Shown one piece after another: positions 8,012 to 16,431 of a stretch of DNA of 18,245 nt; within the stretch, counting starts at the first letter, position 1; each line of letters opens with the position of its first letter. Under the pieces are notes generated by a model that made no database searches, was not told the origin of the DNA, and saw only the letters and a list, made by a program, of their open reading frames with translations. The DNA comes from an uncultured Verrucomicrobiales bacterium (GTDB lineage Bacteria; Verrucomicrobiota; Verrucomicrobiae; Limisphaerales; CANJSG01). The translations under genes and the position numbers were made by a program. The DNA lies in contig CAMLMI010000050.1 of the NCBI GenBank assembly GCA_946480965.1, positions 1-18,245 on the forward strand, in the 5' to 3' direction.

Positions 8012-8087
8012 CCTCCGCCATAGCAATCGCGGAAACCGGCCACGCGGCCGGGAATTACCGGACCTACAGCGCAGCATTAGCAAGCGG

Positions 8088-8112
8088 GGCAAGAAAAGCC
8101 TCTTCCGAGAGG
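8088..8112 (-). terminator. Possible weak terminator after the esterase gene
   Basis: Read on the minus strand, a 5-bp stem CCTCT-CGGA-AGAGG (8112-8099) is followed by CTTTTCTT, 45 bases past the stop of the esterase gene and before icd. The stem is short, so termination would be partial at best. Confidence 0.35.
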
Positions 8113-8156
8113 ATCGGTTGAGGCGGCCGCGACCTCCGCCGTGATCGGCAATCCGG

Positions 8157-9131
8157 CTACTTCTTCTCCTCGCGCCAGAGCCAGCGGAGGGAGTCGGGGA
8201 AGATCGCGCCGCCGTGGTTGCCGTTGTGGCCGCCTTCTCCGAAGACGAACTTGTAGTCGTAGTCCTTCTCCTCCAGCGCGGCGGCCATGTTCAGGTTGGC
8301 GATGACCCAGTTCCAGCCGGGGCGGCGGTTCTGGGGATTGGTGCGGAGGTCGTTGGCGCCGTCCTGGAGAAACACACGGATGGGCTTGGGCTCCGAGGTG
8401 CGGACGATTTCCGGATAGCGATGGCCACCACGGATGTCGGTGAAGCTGCCAATGTGGCTGAGAACCTTGCGGAACTGGTCGGGCCGTTCCCAGGCCACGG
8501 TCCAGGCGCAGATGCCGCCGCTGCTCATGCCGCAGATGGCGCGCTTCTCGGGATCGTCGGTGATGCGGTAGCTCTTCTTCACCTCGGGCAGGATCTCGGT
8601 GAGCAGGAATTCGGCGTAGGCGGGGCTGAGGGAATCGTATTCGAAGCTGCGGTTCTCCGGCTGCGGCCGCCAGTCGCGCGGAGCGTCGGGAAACTCGGTT
8701 CGCTTGAAGCCCGGATCGATGAAGACGCCGATGGTCACGGGCATTTCCTTCGCCGCGATCAGATTGTCGAAGACCACGGGCGCACGGAAATCGCCGTCGG
8801 GTTTCAGGTAGGCATGGCCGTCCTGGAAGACCATGAGCGCGGCGGGTTCGTTGGTGGTGTATTGCGCGGGGACGTAGATGGACCAGCGGCGGATGGTGCC
8901 CGGGAAGACCTTGCTGTCGCGCCACTCATGGTGCGTGACGGTGCCGCGCGGGACGCCTTCCTTGACCTGCGAATCGGGGCCGAGCGGGTATTTCACGTCC
9001 GGCTTCTCGCGTGCGGCCGGGGGCATTTCGCGGCGGGGCCGCTCGGCGTCGGCGGCCACGGCGGAAGCGAGGGACAATCCGGCCACCAACAGGCAGGCGG
9101 CCGAGCGGATAGACGAGGTCGAACGTTTCAT
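8157..9131 (-). CDS. Exported esterase of the enterochelin-esterase/esterase D-like family
   Basis: The 324-residue product begins with a basic-hydrophobic signal peptide ending near AVAAD (about 24-28), so it is secreted. The body is an alpha/beta hydrolase of the Fes/esterase D-like group (Pfam Esterase). RRWSIYVPAQY (81-91) and ALMVFQDGHAYL (98-109) are early strands. GMSSGG (201-206) is the nucleophile elbow with Ser203, GANDLR (258-263) carries a likely acidic residue Asp261, and GEGGHNGNHGG (298-308) holds the likely catalytic His302. Related proteins hydrolyse siderophore esters or carbohydrate esters such as feruloyl or acetyl xylan. No iron-uptake or glycan gene is nearby to decide. 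It lies 105 bases downstream of the giant protease gene on the same strand and might share its transcript. No ribosome binding site precedes the ATG at 9131. Confidence 0.85.
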   Translation of the reverse strand: MKRSTSSIRSAACLLVAGLSLASAVAADAERPRREMPPAAREKPDVKYPLGPDSQVKEGVPRGTVTHHEWRDSKVFPGTIRRWSIYVPAQYTTNEPAALMVFQDGHAYLKPDGDFRAPVVFDNLIAAKEMPVTIGVFIDPGFKRTEFPDAPRDWRPQPENRSFEYDSLSPAYAEFLLTEILPEVKKSYRITDDPEKRAICGMSSGGICAWTVAWERPDQFRKVLSHIGSFTDIRGGHRYPEIVRTSEPKPIRVFLQDGANDLRTNPQNRRPGWNWVIANLNMAAALEEKDYDYKFVFGEGGHNGNHGGAIFPDSLRWLWREEKK

Positions 9132-9189
9132 GGAGGGAATGCCGGGAAGTTCGGGAACACGACGAAGCGCGTCAACGTCGCAGACGAAT

Positions 9190-9238
9190 CGGATGCCCGA
9201 TTCCGGATGCCTGATCCCTGGTCTCGGATGCCGGATCT
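9190..9238. repeat. Degenerate heptanucleotide tandem repeat
   Basis: Seven consecutive 7-base units run from 9190 to 9238 and into the stop codon of the metalloprotease gene. Three units are CGGATGC (9190, 9204, 9225), one is CGGATCT (9232), and those at 9197, 9211 and 9218 are diverged (CCGATTC, CTGATCC, CTGGTCT). The exact copies are spaced 14 and 21 bases apart, both multiples of seven, which supports a tandem origin. It resembles the short tandemly repeated heptamers known from some bacterial intergenic regions. Confidence 0.6.
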
Positions 9239-12200
9239 ACTGTCCCGTGATGCGGAAGAAGGCGGCTGGATTCGTCGGTGACAGGAGCACGTTGGTGCCG
9301 CTGGTGGAACCGCCGTAGGGCAGCCAGACGGGACTGGCCAGATTGGTCGCCACTTCCACCTGGAACGGACCGAGGCCGCCGGACCAATCGAGCACCCAGC
9401 CGCCGTTCTGCCAAACCAGCCGAGTCGAGATCGGTTCCAGAGAAACTACCACGATGGACAGGGACGCATCGGTCGCGAGACCACCGGGATCGGTCGCGCG
9501 GACGACGAAATGGTTCGTGCCGAGATCGCCGATGGCGGGCAAACCGCTGACCGCACCATTGGCCGCCACCGCCAACCAAGCAGGCCCGGAGACGCGCGCA
9601 TAGGTCAGGCTTTCCCCGTTGGGTTCAACCGCGCTGCCGACCAACGTGGCCGTATAGGCGGTGCCGACCTCGGCTTGGGCGAGGCTGAACGGATCGCGGG
9701 TGAAACGCGGCGGAAGTTGGCTCCGCACGGCGAAGCGTTCGGCGATCTCCGCCGCGCTCAAGGCCCGGGCATAGACCGCGACCTCGTCGATGGTTCCGTT
9801 GAACTGGTTGTCATACGCACCGGAACCGGACTGGCGCGAACCGATGGTCATGGCGTTGGCCGAGGCCAAGAGCCCGTCGTCGGGCCCGATGCTGGCCGAG
9901 GCGTTGAGCACGCCGTCGATGTAGAGGAGCACATTGCTGCGGGCCTGGTCGCAGACGCCGACCACGTGGTGCCAGTTGCCGTCGGGGCCGAGGGTGCCGT
10001 TGGCCAGCTTCGCGCCGCCACCCGCATCGCGGACGAAGAAGCGGAAGCGCCGTCCGGGCGCGCCGGTGTCGAGATTGAACTGCTCGCCGCCGCCGCCCGT
10101 GCCCTTGGAGACGATGCCGGCGTCGCGCGTCTGGGCGCTGCCCCGGACCCAGGCCTCGACGGTGAACGACGCATTGTCCGGAGTGGCGAAATCCACGGGA
10201 ATGCCCGCGACGAAGCTGTTGTTGCCCGGGCCGAAACGCGCGGCGCGGTTCAGGTCGGCGGCATTATAGCCCGCCTGGTTCAGCACGGTGTTGCTGTAAA
10301 CGCCGTTGCGGCCGCCCACGTAGTCGTGGGCCACGGAGCCCGAGGCTTCATCCACTCGCCAATAGCCGATCGGTTGGTCGGACAGCACGGACGCGACGTA
10401 GGGATGGTTCGACGGCGCGCGCGGCACGGCGACGGTGACGACGCGGCTGGTGGCAATGCCGTAGGCGTTGCTGAGGACGTAGGCGTAGCGGCCCGCGTGA
10501 TTGGTCGTCAGGGAAGCGACGACGTAGTTGGTGGAGAAGCCGACCGGAACCTCGCTGCCCTCGCGGAACCAAAAAGATTGGAGCGGCTTGGCCCCGAGTC
10601 CCGCCGCCGTGAGCGACAGGCGGCGTCCGCTGAAGAGCGCGAGATCCGTGACGGGCGGCTGAAGGGTGATCTGCGGCGCGCGCAGCACGGTCAGCGTGGC
10701 CACGGTGCTGGTGACGGAGCCGAAGGCATTGCCCACGACCGCGAAGTAACCGCCGACCTTGGCCAAGGAAACCTCGGCCGGCAGCACCAAGGTCGCGTTG
10801 GTCTCGTTCGCCAAGGGACTGGAGGCTCCGACGTTGCCCGGACGGAAGTGCCATTGATAGACCAGCGGCCCTTCGCCCATCGCCACCACCGAGAACGACA
10901 CGGGCAAGCTGGGCTGGTCGTTGGTCACGGAAGCGGGCTGGACCGCGATGGCGGCCGCGAGGGGCATGACCGCGCCGCTCAGGCCGAAGACGGCGCTGTT
11001 GTGGTTCCCCCCGATGCTCGGCTTGGTGAAGGTGAGCGAAGCCACCTTCTTGTTCAGCCCGCGCGCCGCAAGATCGAGCGTGGTGTGGTAGAGGTTCGGA
11101 TTGTCCCAGCCCGGGTCTTCGGTATTGAGCGTGGCCTGGCCAAGCCGGATGCGGCCCACGCCCTGGAAGCCCACGTTGGTCTTCGTGCCGAACCAGTCCT
11201 GCGCGTTGAAGCGGAACGACGCCACGGAGCCGTCGATGAAATTCACGTTCACGTTCCCCTGCCCGCCGCCATTGGCCGAACTCGCGAGCACGGACAACGT
11301 GTTGTAGGCCTCGGGCACGGCCAGCGTGAGCGTGCCGACCGTCGGCCTTCCTCCGCCCAGCACCAGCGCGTTGTTGGCCCGATAATCCAACTGGAAGAGC
11401 GCACCGTTCTCCTGGCTGGAAACCAAGCCATCCGCCGGCAATCCATCTTCGCCGCCCGAGCCGCCCACCTGGGCATTGCCGTCGAGCCCGGCCTGGTAGA
11501 AGGCGAAGTTGTTCGCGACATCGAAGCCCGTCGCTCCGGGCGCGGCGGCCGTGGCGTCGTAGGCCACCAGCACGTCGGCGTTGAAACCCGAGACGGCCAG
11601 CGGATACGAGCCGCCCGACTTGCGCACCGTGACGACGACGCGCCGGTTCAGCTCGTTGAGCGCGGCGTCGGCCGGGTTGGTGACGTTGACGAAGAGCTGG
11701 TATTCCACCGCGCGCGTGGCGTTCGAGGCCAGCCGGGCGTAGTCGATCACCGGGCCGTTGTTCACGGACAACACGCCGTCGAGCGTCAGGCGGAAGGCGC
11801 TGTTGCTGTTCCCGGCGACCAGGCCGAACTGGCCCTCGGTGAAACCGGCGGGCAACGCCAGCGCACCGACGACCGTGCCGTTGGTCGGCTTCTCCATCAG
11901 CACGAAGCGTTCGGGCAAACGGCCGTTCTCCACGAAGCCCTGGATCGAGTAGTAGCCGAGGCTGCCGTAGGCGGTGAAGCCGTCGGAATACGGGTCGCCG
12001 CGTCCGGTGCCGGTGACGCGCAGGGCGTAGGTTCCTGCGGGCAGATCGGCGGCGACGGTGGCGGAGAGCCTGGTCTGCGGATTGTTGCTGGCGATGACCG
12101 AGCCGGAGCTGTTCAGCAACGTGGCCATCACGGCGAGATTGGCCCAGTCGCCCACCGGCTTGGCCGTGAGCGAAACCGCGCCGCCCGTCGTGGTGAACTG

Positions 12201-13637
12201 GAAGGCGTCGGTGTCGCCCGTGCGTTCGATCACGCCCTCGGCGAAGACGGAATGGTCGGGATAGACCTCCAAGTGCCGGGAGCTTCCAAGGGTGCTGCCG
12301 GTGTCGTCGGCGCGGTAGTCCACGTCGTTGTTGTCGGAGACTATGACACTGAGCTCGTTCTGGGTGTTGTCCGCGTTTTCGTATTCCCCGCGCGTCCAGG
12401 CCGAGACGTTCTGGTAGTAGCCCACGCCCATGATCGGCGCCCAACCCGTGGGGCCGCTGCCGTGGCCAACGGAGTATTCGATGGGCTCATTCTCGCCGTT
12501 GAGCGTGGTGTTGCCCATGTGGCTCAGGCCGAGCGTGTGGCCGACCTCGTGCGAGGCCACTTCTGCGGCGCTCTTGCCGGTGGTATAGACGGACCAGCAC
12601 GGCACGTCGCCTCCCCAGTTCCACGAGCCAAAGTAAGCCACGCCCGCCGCCGTGACCGGCGTGTCGGTGAAGGCGCAGCGCTGGCGGCTCGTCTCCGGCG
12701 CGGCGAGATAGACGGCCACATCGGTGGTCACGTTGATGTTGAAGGGCATGTAGTCCTCGGCCACGCGCTTCCAAACCTCGCGGATGGTCGAGTTGTTCGC
12801 CGCCGCCGGCCGCACGTAGTTCACGCCGCCCCAGCTCGGGGTGTAGCCGCCGAAGAAATCGAGCAGCAGCACGCCCTTCGCACCCGGCAGGCTCTGGAGG
12901 GAAACGACGTTGCTGTTGTAGGACGGCACCGGGTTCGGCACGAGGTCCGGCCGGAGCGGCGGAATGGCCACGGCGTTCGTCTCCCGCGCGGCGATGGCGG
13001 CGGCGAAGCGGGCGGCGAAGTTCACGCACATCACTTCGTCCAGACGGCGCTCCCACAGCTCCGGTTCGCCACCGACGCCGGTGGGCTCGATGCGATAGGC
13101 CGTCTGGCTGGCGGGGAACTCCACGATGCCGACGGCTTTGCCCGCCTTGCCGAGCTGCGGCGGTTTGATGAAGAAGAACGTCCCCGTCTCCGGCTCGGTC
13201 AACACGCCGGAGACGTAGGAGATGTCGTCACCGCGCAGCGTCTTGATCCGCACTTCGCCCCGCGCGGTCCGGCCACCGGTCAGCTCGAACACGACGGGCG
13301 TGCCCGCCTCCGCGTTCCGCAGCGTGTCGATGAAGCCCGCGTCCCACGCGCGTTTGGAACGGCCGGGCTGCTTGAGCGCGGCGGCGTAGGGATTGACCGA
13401 ACGATCAAACTGGCGATCCGTCGCGACCGTGTTGGTCGGAGCCGCCGCAGTCGTCGTCGTCGCCACGGCGGGCACAGCCGCAGGCACTGAACCCGCCGGC
13501 GGGAGCGGATCGGGCGGCCTGCCCGCTGAAGCCACGGAAGGCGCGGTTCGGACAGGAGCAGGACTGGAGAACTTCACCCCCACGACAACCACCAGGACCG
13601 CAGCCACGGCGGCCAGAACGACAAATCTGGATTTCAT
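9237..13637 (-). CDS. Giant secreted metzincin metalloprotease with PPC, cadherin-like, Ig-like and LamG modules
   Basis: The 1466-residue product starts with a hydrophobic signal or anchor segment (about 4-22) and an Ala/Pro/Thr-rich linker (25-75). A zinc protease domain of metzincin type spans about 240-430, with HEVGHTLGLSH (363-373) and a Met-turn PIMG (401-404). It is followed by a PPC-like domain (about 470-568), a cadherin-like repeat (575-675), a beta-rich domain of unknown kind (680-890), two Ig-like domains (895-985 and 988-1072) and a LamG/concanavalin-type domain (1085-1303, with SFTVEAWVRG and GNWHHVVGV). A putative-Ig domain (1310-1400) and a C-terminal module ending SPTNPAAFFRITGQ complete it. 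That ending is common on verrucomicrobial exported proteins and may be a sorting tail. It probably digests extracellular protein while the other modules bind cells or polymers. A GTG one codon earlier (13640) is possible, but the ATG at 13637 is preferred. No ribosome binding site is clear. Confidence 0.9.
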   Translation of the reverse strand: MKSRFVVLAAVAAVLVVVVGVKFSSPAPVRTAPSVASAGRPPDPLPPAGSVPAAVPAVATTTTAAAPTNTVATDRQFDRSVNPYAAALKQPGRSKRAWDAGFIDTLRNAEAGTPVVFELTGGRTARGEVRIKTLRGDDISYVSGVLTEPETGTFFFIKPPQLGKAGKAVGIVEFPASQTAYRIEPTGVGGEPELWERRLDEVMCVNFAARFAAAIAARETNAVAIPPLRPDLVPNPVPSYNSNVVSLQSLPGAKGVLLLDFFGGYTPSWGGVNYVRPAAANNSTIREVWKRVAEDYMPFNINVTTDVAVYLAAPETSRQRCAFTDTPVTAAGVAYFGSWNWGGDVPCWSVYTTGKSAAEVASHEVGHTLGLSHMGNTTLNGENEPIEYSVGHGSGPTGWAPIMGVGYYQNVSAWTRGEYENADNTQNELSVIVSDNNDVDYRADDTGSTLGSSRHLEVYPDHSVFAEGVIERTGDTDAFQFTTTGGAVSLTAKPVGDWANLAVMATLLNSSGSVIASNNPQTRLSATVAADLPAGTYALRVTGTGRGDPYSDGFTAYGSLGYYSIQGFVENGRLPERFVLMEKPTNGTVVGALALPAGFTEGQFGLVAGNSNSAFRLTLDGVLSVNNGPVIDYARLASNATRAVEYQLFVNVTNPADAALNELNRRVVVTVRKSGGSYPLAVSGFNADVLVAYDATAAAPGATGFDVANNFAFYQAGLDGNAQVGGSGGEDGLPADGLVSSQENGALFQLDYRANNALVLGGGRPTVGTLTLAVPEAYNTLSVLASSANGGGQGNVNVNFIDGSVASFRFNAQDWFGTKTNVGFQGVGRIRLGQATLNTEDPGWDNPNLYHTTLDLAARGLNKKVASLTFTKPSIGGNHNSAVFGLSGAVMPLAAAIAVQPASVTNDQPSLPVSFSVVAMGEGPLVYQWHFRPGNVGASSPLANETNATLVLPAEVSLAKVGGYFAVVGNAFGSVTSTVATLTVLRAPQITLQPPVTDLALFSGRRLSLTAAGLGAKPLQSFWFREGSEVPVGFSTNYVVASLTTNHAGRYAYVLSNAYGIATSRVVTVAVPRAPSNHPYVASVLSDQPIGYWRVDEASGSVAHDYVGGRNGVYSNTVLNQAGYNAADLNRAARFGPGNNSFVAGIPVDFATPDNASFTVEAWVRGSAQTRDAGIVSKGTGGGGEQFNLDTGAPGRRFRFFVRDAGGGAKLANGTLGPDGNWHHVVGVCDQARSNVLLYIDGVLNASASIGPDDGLLASANAMTIGSRQSGSGAYDNQFNGTIDEVAVYARALSAAEIAERFAVRSQLPPRFTRDPFSLAQAEVGTAYTATLVGSAVEPNGESLTYARVSGPAWLAVAANGAVSGLPAIGDLGTNHFVVRATDPGGLATDASLSIVVVSLEPISTRLVWQNGGWVLDWSGGLGPFQVEVATNLASPVWLPYGGSTSGTNVLLSPTNPAAFFRITGQ

Positions 13638-13672
13638 CACGACAACGCCCCGCCCGACGACGGCAATGCAGA

Positions 13673-13726
13673 CCGCATCAAGGAAGGACGTGTCGACACA
13701 GTCGCGCCGAAATCCTCCGCATCAAG
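13673..13726. promoter_or_regulatory. Repeat and palindrome upstream of the metalloprotease gene
   Basis: CCGCATCAAG occurs at 13673-13682 and 13717-13726, a 10-base direct repeat with a 44-base period. Between the copies lies the perfect palindrome GTGTCGACAC (13690-13699). All three sit within 90 bases upstream of the protease ATG, in the 137-base gap after ribF. The arrangement looks like a regulator-binding region, but no consensus promoter is evident. Confidence 0.35.
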
Positions 13727-13774
13727 AGACGAAAGAACCTGTCGGACGGCAGAACAGCAACCTGCGAGGAATCG

Positions 13775-14698
13775 CTACGGAACCAGGCGACGGACCTTGG
13801 CAACGTCTTCGCCGATCTGGGCGCTGAGGGCGGCGAAATCGGGGAACTTCATCTCGGGACGGAGGCGTTCGAGGAGTTCGATCTCCAGCTCTTGTCCGAC
13901 CAGCTCACCGTCGAAATCGATCAAGTGGGCTTCGACCCGGAGCTGCGGCACGGCCTGGGCGACGGTGGGGCGAACGCCGAGGTTGAGGGCGACCTTCCAG
14001 GATCGTCCTTGGAACCGCGTGCGACCGGCATAGACGCCGAAGGGCGGCGTGACCAAACCCGCCACGTAGAGGTTGGCCGTGGGAAATCCGATCTTTCGCC
14101 CGAGTTGATCGCCCGGGACGACGCGCCCGGCCAGCAAAGGGTTGCGGCCCAACAAGCGCGCGGCTCCGGCGAGGTCGCCGGTCTGGATCAATTCGCGGAT
14201 GCGGGTGCTGCTTACGCGCACGCCGTCGAGCTCGATCCCGGCCACGGGATCGACTTGGAAGCCCAGTTCTTCGCCGAGCCGGTGGAGCAGCGCGACGTTG
14301 CCGCTGCGGCGATGGCCGAAGGTGAATTCCTCGCCGACGCTCAACGACCGGAGCGTGCCCAGATCGCGGCACAATCCGCGCACGAAGTCCTCGCCGGTGA
14401 CGCGGCTCATGGCGGCGTCGAACCGCAGCACGAGCGCGGCGTCGAGGCCGCTTTCCTCCAACAGGCGCAGCCGTTGACCCAGCGGCGAAAGCATCAGCGG
14501 CGCGCGGTCGGGCGCGACCACGGTGTTGGGATGGCGGTCGAAAGTGATGACGAGCGAAGCCCCCTGCTCCGCCGCCGCATGGGCGCGGACGCGGCGCAGG
14601 ATCTCCTGATGTCCGCGATGAACGCCGTCGAACACGCCGATGGCCGCGCACACCGGCAGGCCCGTGTTCAGGTCCGGTGCGTGGCTGGTCTGGCGCAT
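13775..14698 (-). CDS. ribF: Bifunctional riboflavin kinase / FAD synthetase RibF
   Basis: The 307-residue enzyme phosphorylates riboflavin to FMN and then adenylylates FMN to FAD. The N-terminal nucleotidyltransferase domain has GVFDGVHRGHQ (21-31), with the HxGH-like nucleotide site, and VSSTRIRELI (162-171). The C-terminal flavokinase domain has GRVVPGDQLGRKIGFPTANL (181-200), GVYAG (211-215), NLGVRPT (239-245) and VEAHL (255-259). Length is normal. It is the last gene of the infB-rbfA-nrnA-truB-ribF block, 16 bases after truB. It is the one gene in the window with a recognisable ribosome binding site: GAGGAA ends seven bases before the ATG at 14698, which supports this start. No clear terminator follows in the gap to the protease gene. 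Confidence 0.95.
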   Translation of the reverse strand: MRQTSHAPDLNTGLPVCAAIGVFDGVHRGHQEILRRVRAHAAAEQGASLVITFDRHPNTVVAPDRAPLMLSPLGQRLRLLEESGLDAALVLRFDAAMSRVTGEDFVRGLCRDLGTLRSLSVGEEFTFGHRRSGNVALLHRLGEELGFQVDPVAGIELDGVRVSSTRIRELIQTGDLAGAARLLGRNPLLAGRVVPGDQLGRKIGFPTANLYVAGLVTPPFGVYAGRTRFQGRSWKVALNLGVRPTVAQAVPQLRVEAHLIDFDGELVGQELEIELLERLRPEMKFPDFAALSAQIGEDVAKVRRLVP

Positions 14699-14714
14699 GG
14701 GGGCTTCCTCGGCC

Positions 14715-15440
14715 TCAGACGGTCTGCTCGTTCTGCGCGAGCTTCAGGAACGGGATGACGCGCTTCTCCAGATCGCTCAGCGGCAGGGCCAGCAACTGGT
14801 CGAGCGGGAGGGCGTCGGCCACGTTGTATTTGCCGGAAACGGTGCGGCGAAGGGTCTTCAAGTGCGCGCCGCAACCCATCTTCTGCCCGAGCTCGTGGGC
14901 CAGGCTGCGGATGTAGGTGCCCTTGGTGCAGGCCACGCGGAACGTCGCGTCGGGCTCCGTGTAGGAATGGATCTTGAAGCCGTAGATGTGGACGAGCCGG
15001 GGCTTGCGCTCCACTTCGACGCCCTTGCGGGCCAGCTTGTAGAGAGGCACGCCGTCCTTCTTCACGGCGGAGACCATCGGCGGGGTCTGCATCTGGTCAC
15101 CCTGGAACTCGGCGGCGGCGGCGGACAGTTCCTCGACGGTCATGGGCAGCAACGGCAGGGAGGCGGTCAACTGTCCGTCGGCGTCGTAGCTGTCGGTGGC
15201 TTCGCCGAAACGGATGGTGCCCTCATACACCTTGTCGCCGCCCATGATCTTCTCGGAGAGCTTGGTGGCCTTGCCGACGACGATGATGAGCAGGCCCGTG
15301 GCCGAAGGATCGAGCGTGCCGCAGTGCCCGACCTTGTCGAAGTGGAAGCCCCGCCGGATGCGATAGACCACGTCGTGGGAAGTGAGGCCGGGCGGTTTGT
15401 CCACCAACAGCGCCCCGTCAAAGGGATCGAATCCGTCCAT
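14715..15440 (-). CDS. truB: tRNA pseudouridine(55) synthase TruB
   Basis: The 241-residue enzyme converts uridine 55 of the tRNA T-loop to pseudouridine. The catalytic motif GHCGTLDPSATGLL (38-51) contains the nucleophile Asp44. The N-terminal GALLVDKPPGLTSHDVV (9-25) and KGTYIRSLAHELG (173-185) are further TruB signatures. It is about 70 residues shorter than the E. coli enzyme and ends soon after the catalytic core, so the C-terminal PUA domain is reduced or missing, as in several other bacterial TruB proteins. The ATG at 15440 is four bases after the nrnA stop, indicating coupled translation. Confidence 0.95.
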   Translation of the reverse strand: MDGFDPFDGALLVDKPPGLTSHDVVYRIRRGFHFDKVGHCGTLDPSATGLLIIVVGKATKLSEKIMGGDKVYEGTIRFGEATDSYDADGQLTASLPLLPMTVEELSAAAAEFQGDQMQTPPMVSAVKKDGVPLYKLARKGVEVERKPRLVHIYGFKIHSYTEPDATFRVACTKGTYIRSLAHELGQKMGCGAHLKTLRRTVSGKYNVADALPLDQLLALPLSDLEKRVIPFLKLAQNEQTV

Positions 15441-15444
15441 GAAA

Positions 15445-16431
15445 TCAGCGGTTCTTTTTGAGCGCCCGGCGCAGCGCGGCGACGACGCGGCGCTGGACGG
15501 CGAGCTGGGAAAGGCCCTCGACGCGGGCGCCGGCGGCGGACTTGTGGCCGCCGCCGTTGAAGAGCTGCGCGACGGCGTTGACGTCGATGCGCTCGTCCTT
15601 CGAGCGCAGGCTGAGCCGCGTGATGTCGGGCTCCAGCTCCTCGAAGAGGCAGCAGACGACGACCGGCTCCATCTCGCGGAGCTTGTCGATCAGGCCCTCG
15701 GCCTCTTCGCGTTCGGCCCCGGCGCGGGAGAAGTCCCGCTTGCGCAGCCAGCAGTAGGCGATGCGGTCGTTGGCGGTCAGCTTGAAGTGGGAATAGAGGT
15801 GCCGCAGCAGGCGCACGCGCGAGAGCGGATGCGAGTGATAGACCTCGTGGCAGATCTCGCCAAGATCGGCCCCGGCTTCGACGAGATCGGCCGCCACCTC
15901 GAAGGTCTCGGGCTGCGTGGTTGAATACTGGAACGAACCGGTGTCGGTGGAGACGGCCGCGAAGAGGCAGTTGGCCATCTGCGGCGTCATCTCCCAGCCG
16001 GCCGCGCGGATGATCTTCGTGACCAGCTCGCCAGACGAGGCTTCCTCGGCGGAGATCCAGTTGAGGTCGCCGAAGCGGGTGTTGCTGGTGTGGTGGTCGA
16101 TGTTGACCAGCACCTTTCGTTCGCCGATGGCTTCGCCGACGGTGCCGAGCCTTTCGTAGCTGGCGCAATCGACGCTGATCACGCAGTCGAAGCTCTGTCC
16201 GGACTTGGGCCGCTGCACGATCCTGTCCGGGTCGAGGAACTTGAGCTTGGTGGGAACGGGGTCCTGGTTCCAGCAGACCACGTCCTTGCCGAGCGCGCGC
16301 AGGGCGAGGGTGAGGGCGAGCTGCGAGCCGATGCAGTCGCCATCGGGACGGATATGGCCGACGACGCAGAAGGTCTGGTGCCGCCGGACGGCCTCGATGA
16401 CCTGCCCGACGCTCTCCGAAAGGGACTTCAT
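15445..16431 (-). CDS. nrnA: DHH-family phosphoesterase, NrnA-type nanoRNase/pAp phosphatase
   Basis: The 328-residue product is a DHH/DHHA1 phosphoesterase. The DHH domain has GHIRPDGDCIGS (25-36), VISVDCAS (84-91), NIDHHTSN (110-117) and STDTGSF (161-167), which bind the two catalytic metals. The DHHA1 domain ends in FNGGGHKSAAG (301-311), which contacts substrate. NrnA enzymes degrade oligoribonucleotides of 2-5 bases and dephosphorylate 3'-phosphoadenosine 5'-phosphate; members of the DHH superfamily that act on cyclic dinucleotides are an alternative. Placement between rbfA and truB is widespread in bacteria outside the proteobacteria and supports NrnA. The frame extends to 16851, but the ATG at 16431, overlapping the rbfA stop as ATGA, fits the start of homology. 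Confidence 0.92.
   Translation of the reverse strand: MKSLSESVGQVIEAVRRHQTFCVVGHIRPDGDCIGSQLALTLALRALGKDVVCWNQDPVPTKLKFLDPDRIVQRPKSGQSFDCVISVDCASYERLGTVGEAIGERKVLVNIDHHTSNTRFGDLNWISAEEASSGELVTKIIRAAGWEMTPQMANCLFAAVSTDTGSFQYSTTQPETFEVAADLVEAGADLGEICHEVYHSHPLSRVRLLRHLYSHFKLTANDRIAYCWLRKRDFSRAGAEREEAEGLIDKLREMEPVVVCCLFEELEPDITRLSLRSKDERIDVNAVAQLFNGGGHKSAAGARVEGLSQLAVQRRVVAALRRALKKNR

Noticed and set aside
8036..8051. Hairpin CCGGCC-ACGC-GGCCGG as an intrinsic terminator
   Set aside because: No U-tract on either strand and only six base pairs. It may be a chance GC palindrome.
9510..13490. A 1326-codon open frame on the plus strand, antisense to the metalloprotease gene
   Set aside because: Its codons are the exact reverse complements of the protease codons. 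A stop could appear only where the protease uses TTA, CTA or TCA, which GC-rich genes avoid. The peptide is low-complexity, rich in Arg, Gly, Ala, Val and His, with no motif, while the minus frame has clear domains.
13430..13500. Trinucleotide-like repeats (GTC, GCC) near the start of the protease gene
   Set aside because: They encode the Ala/Thr/Pro-rich linker after the signal peptide, which is ordinary low-complexity coding sequence.
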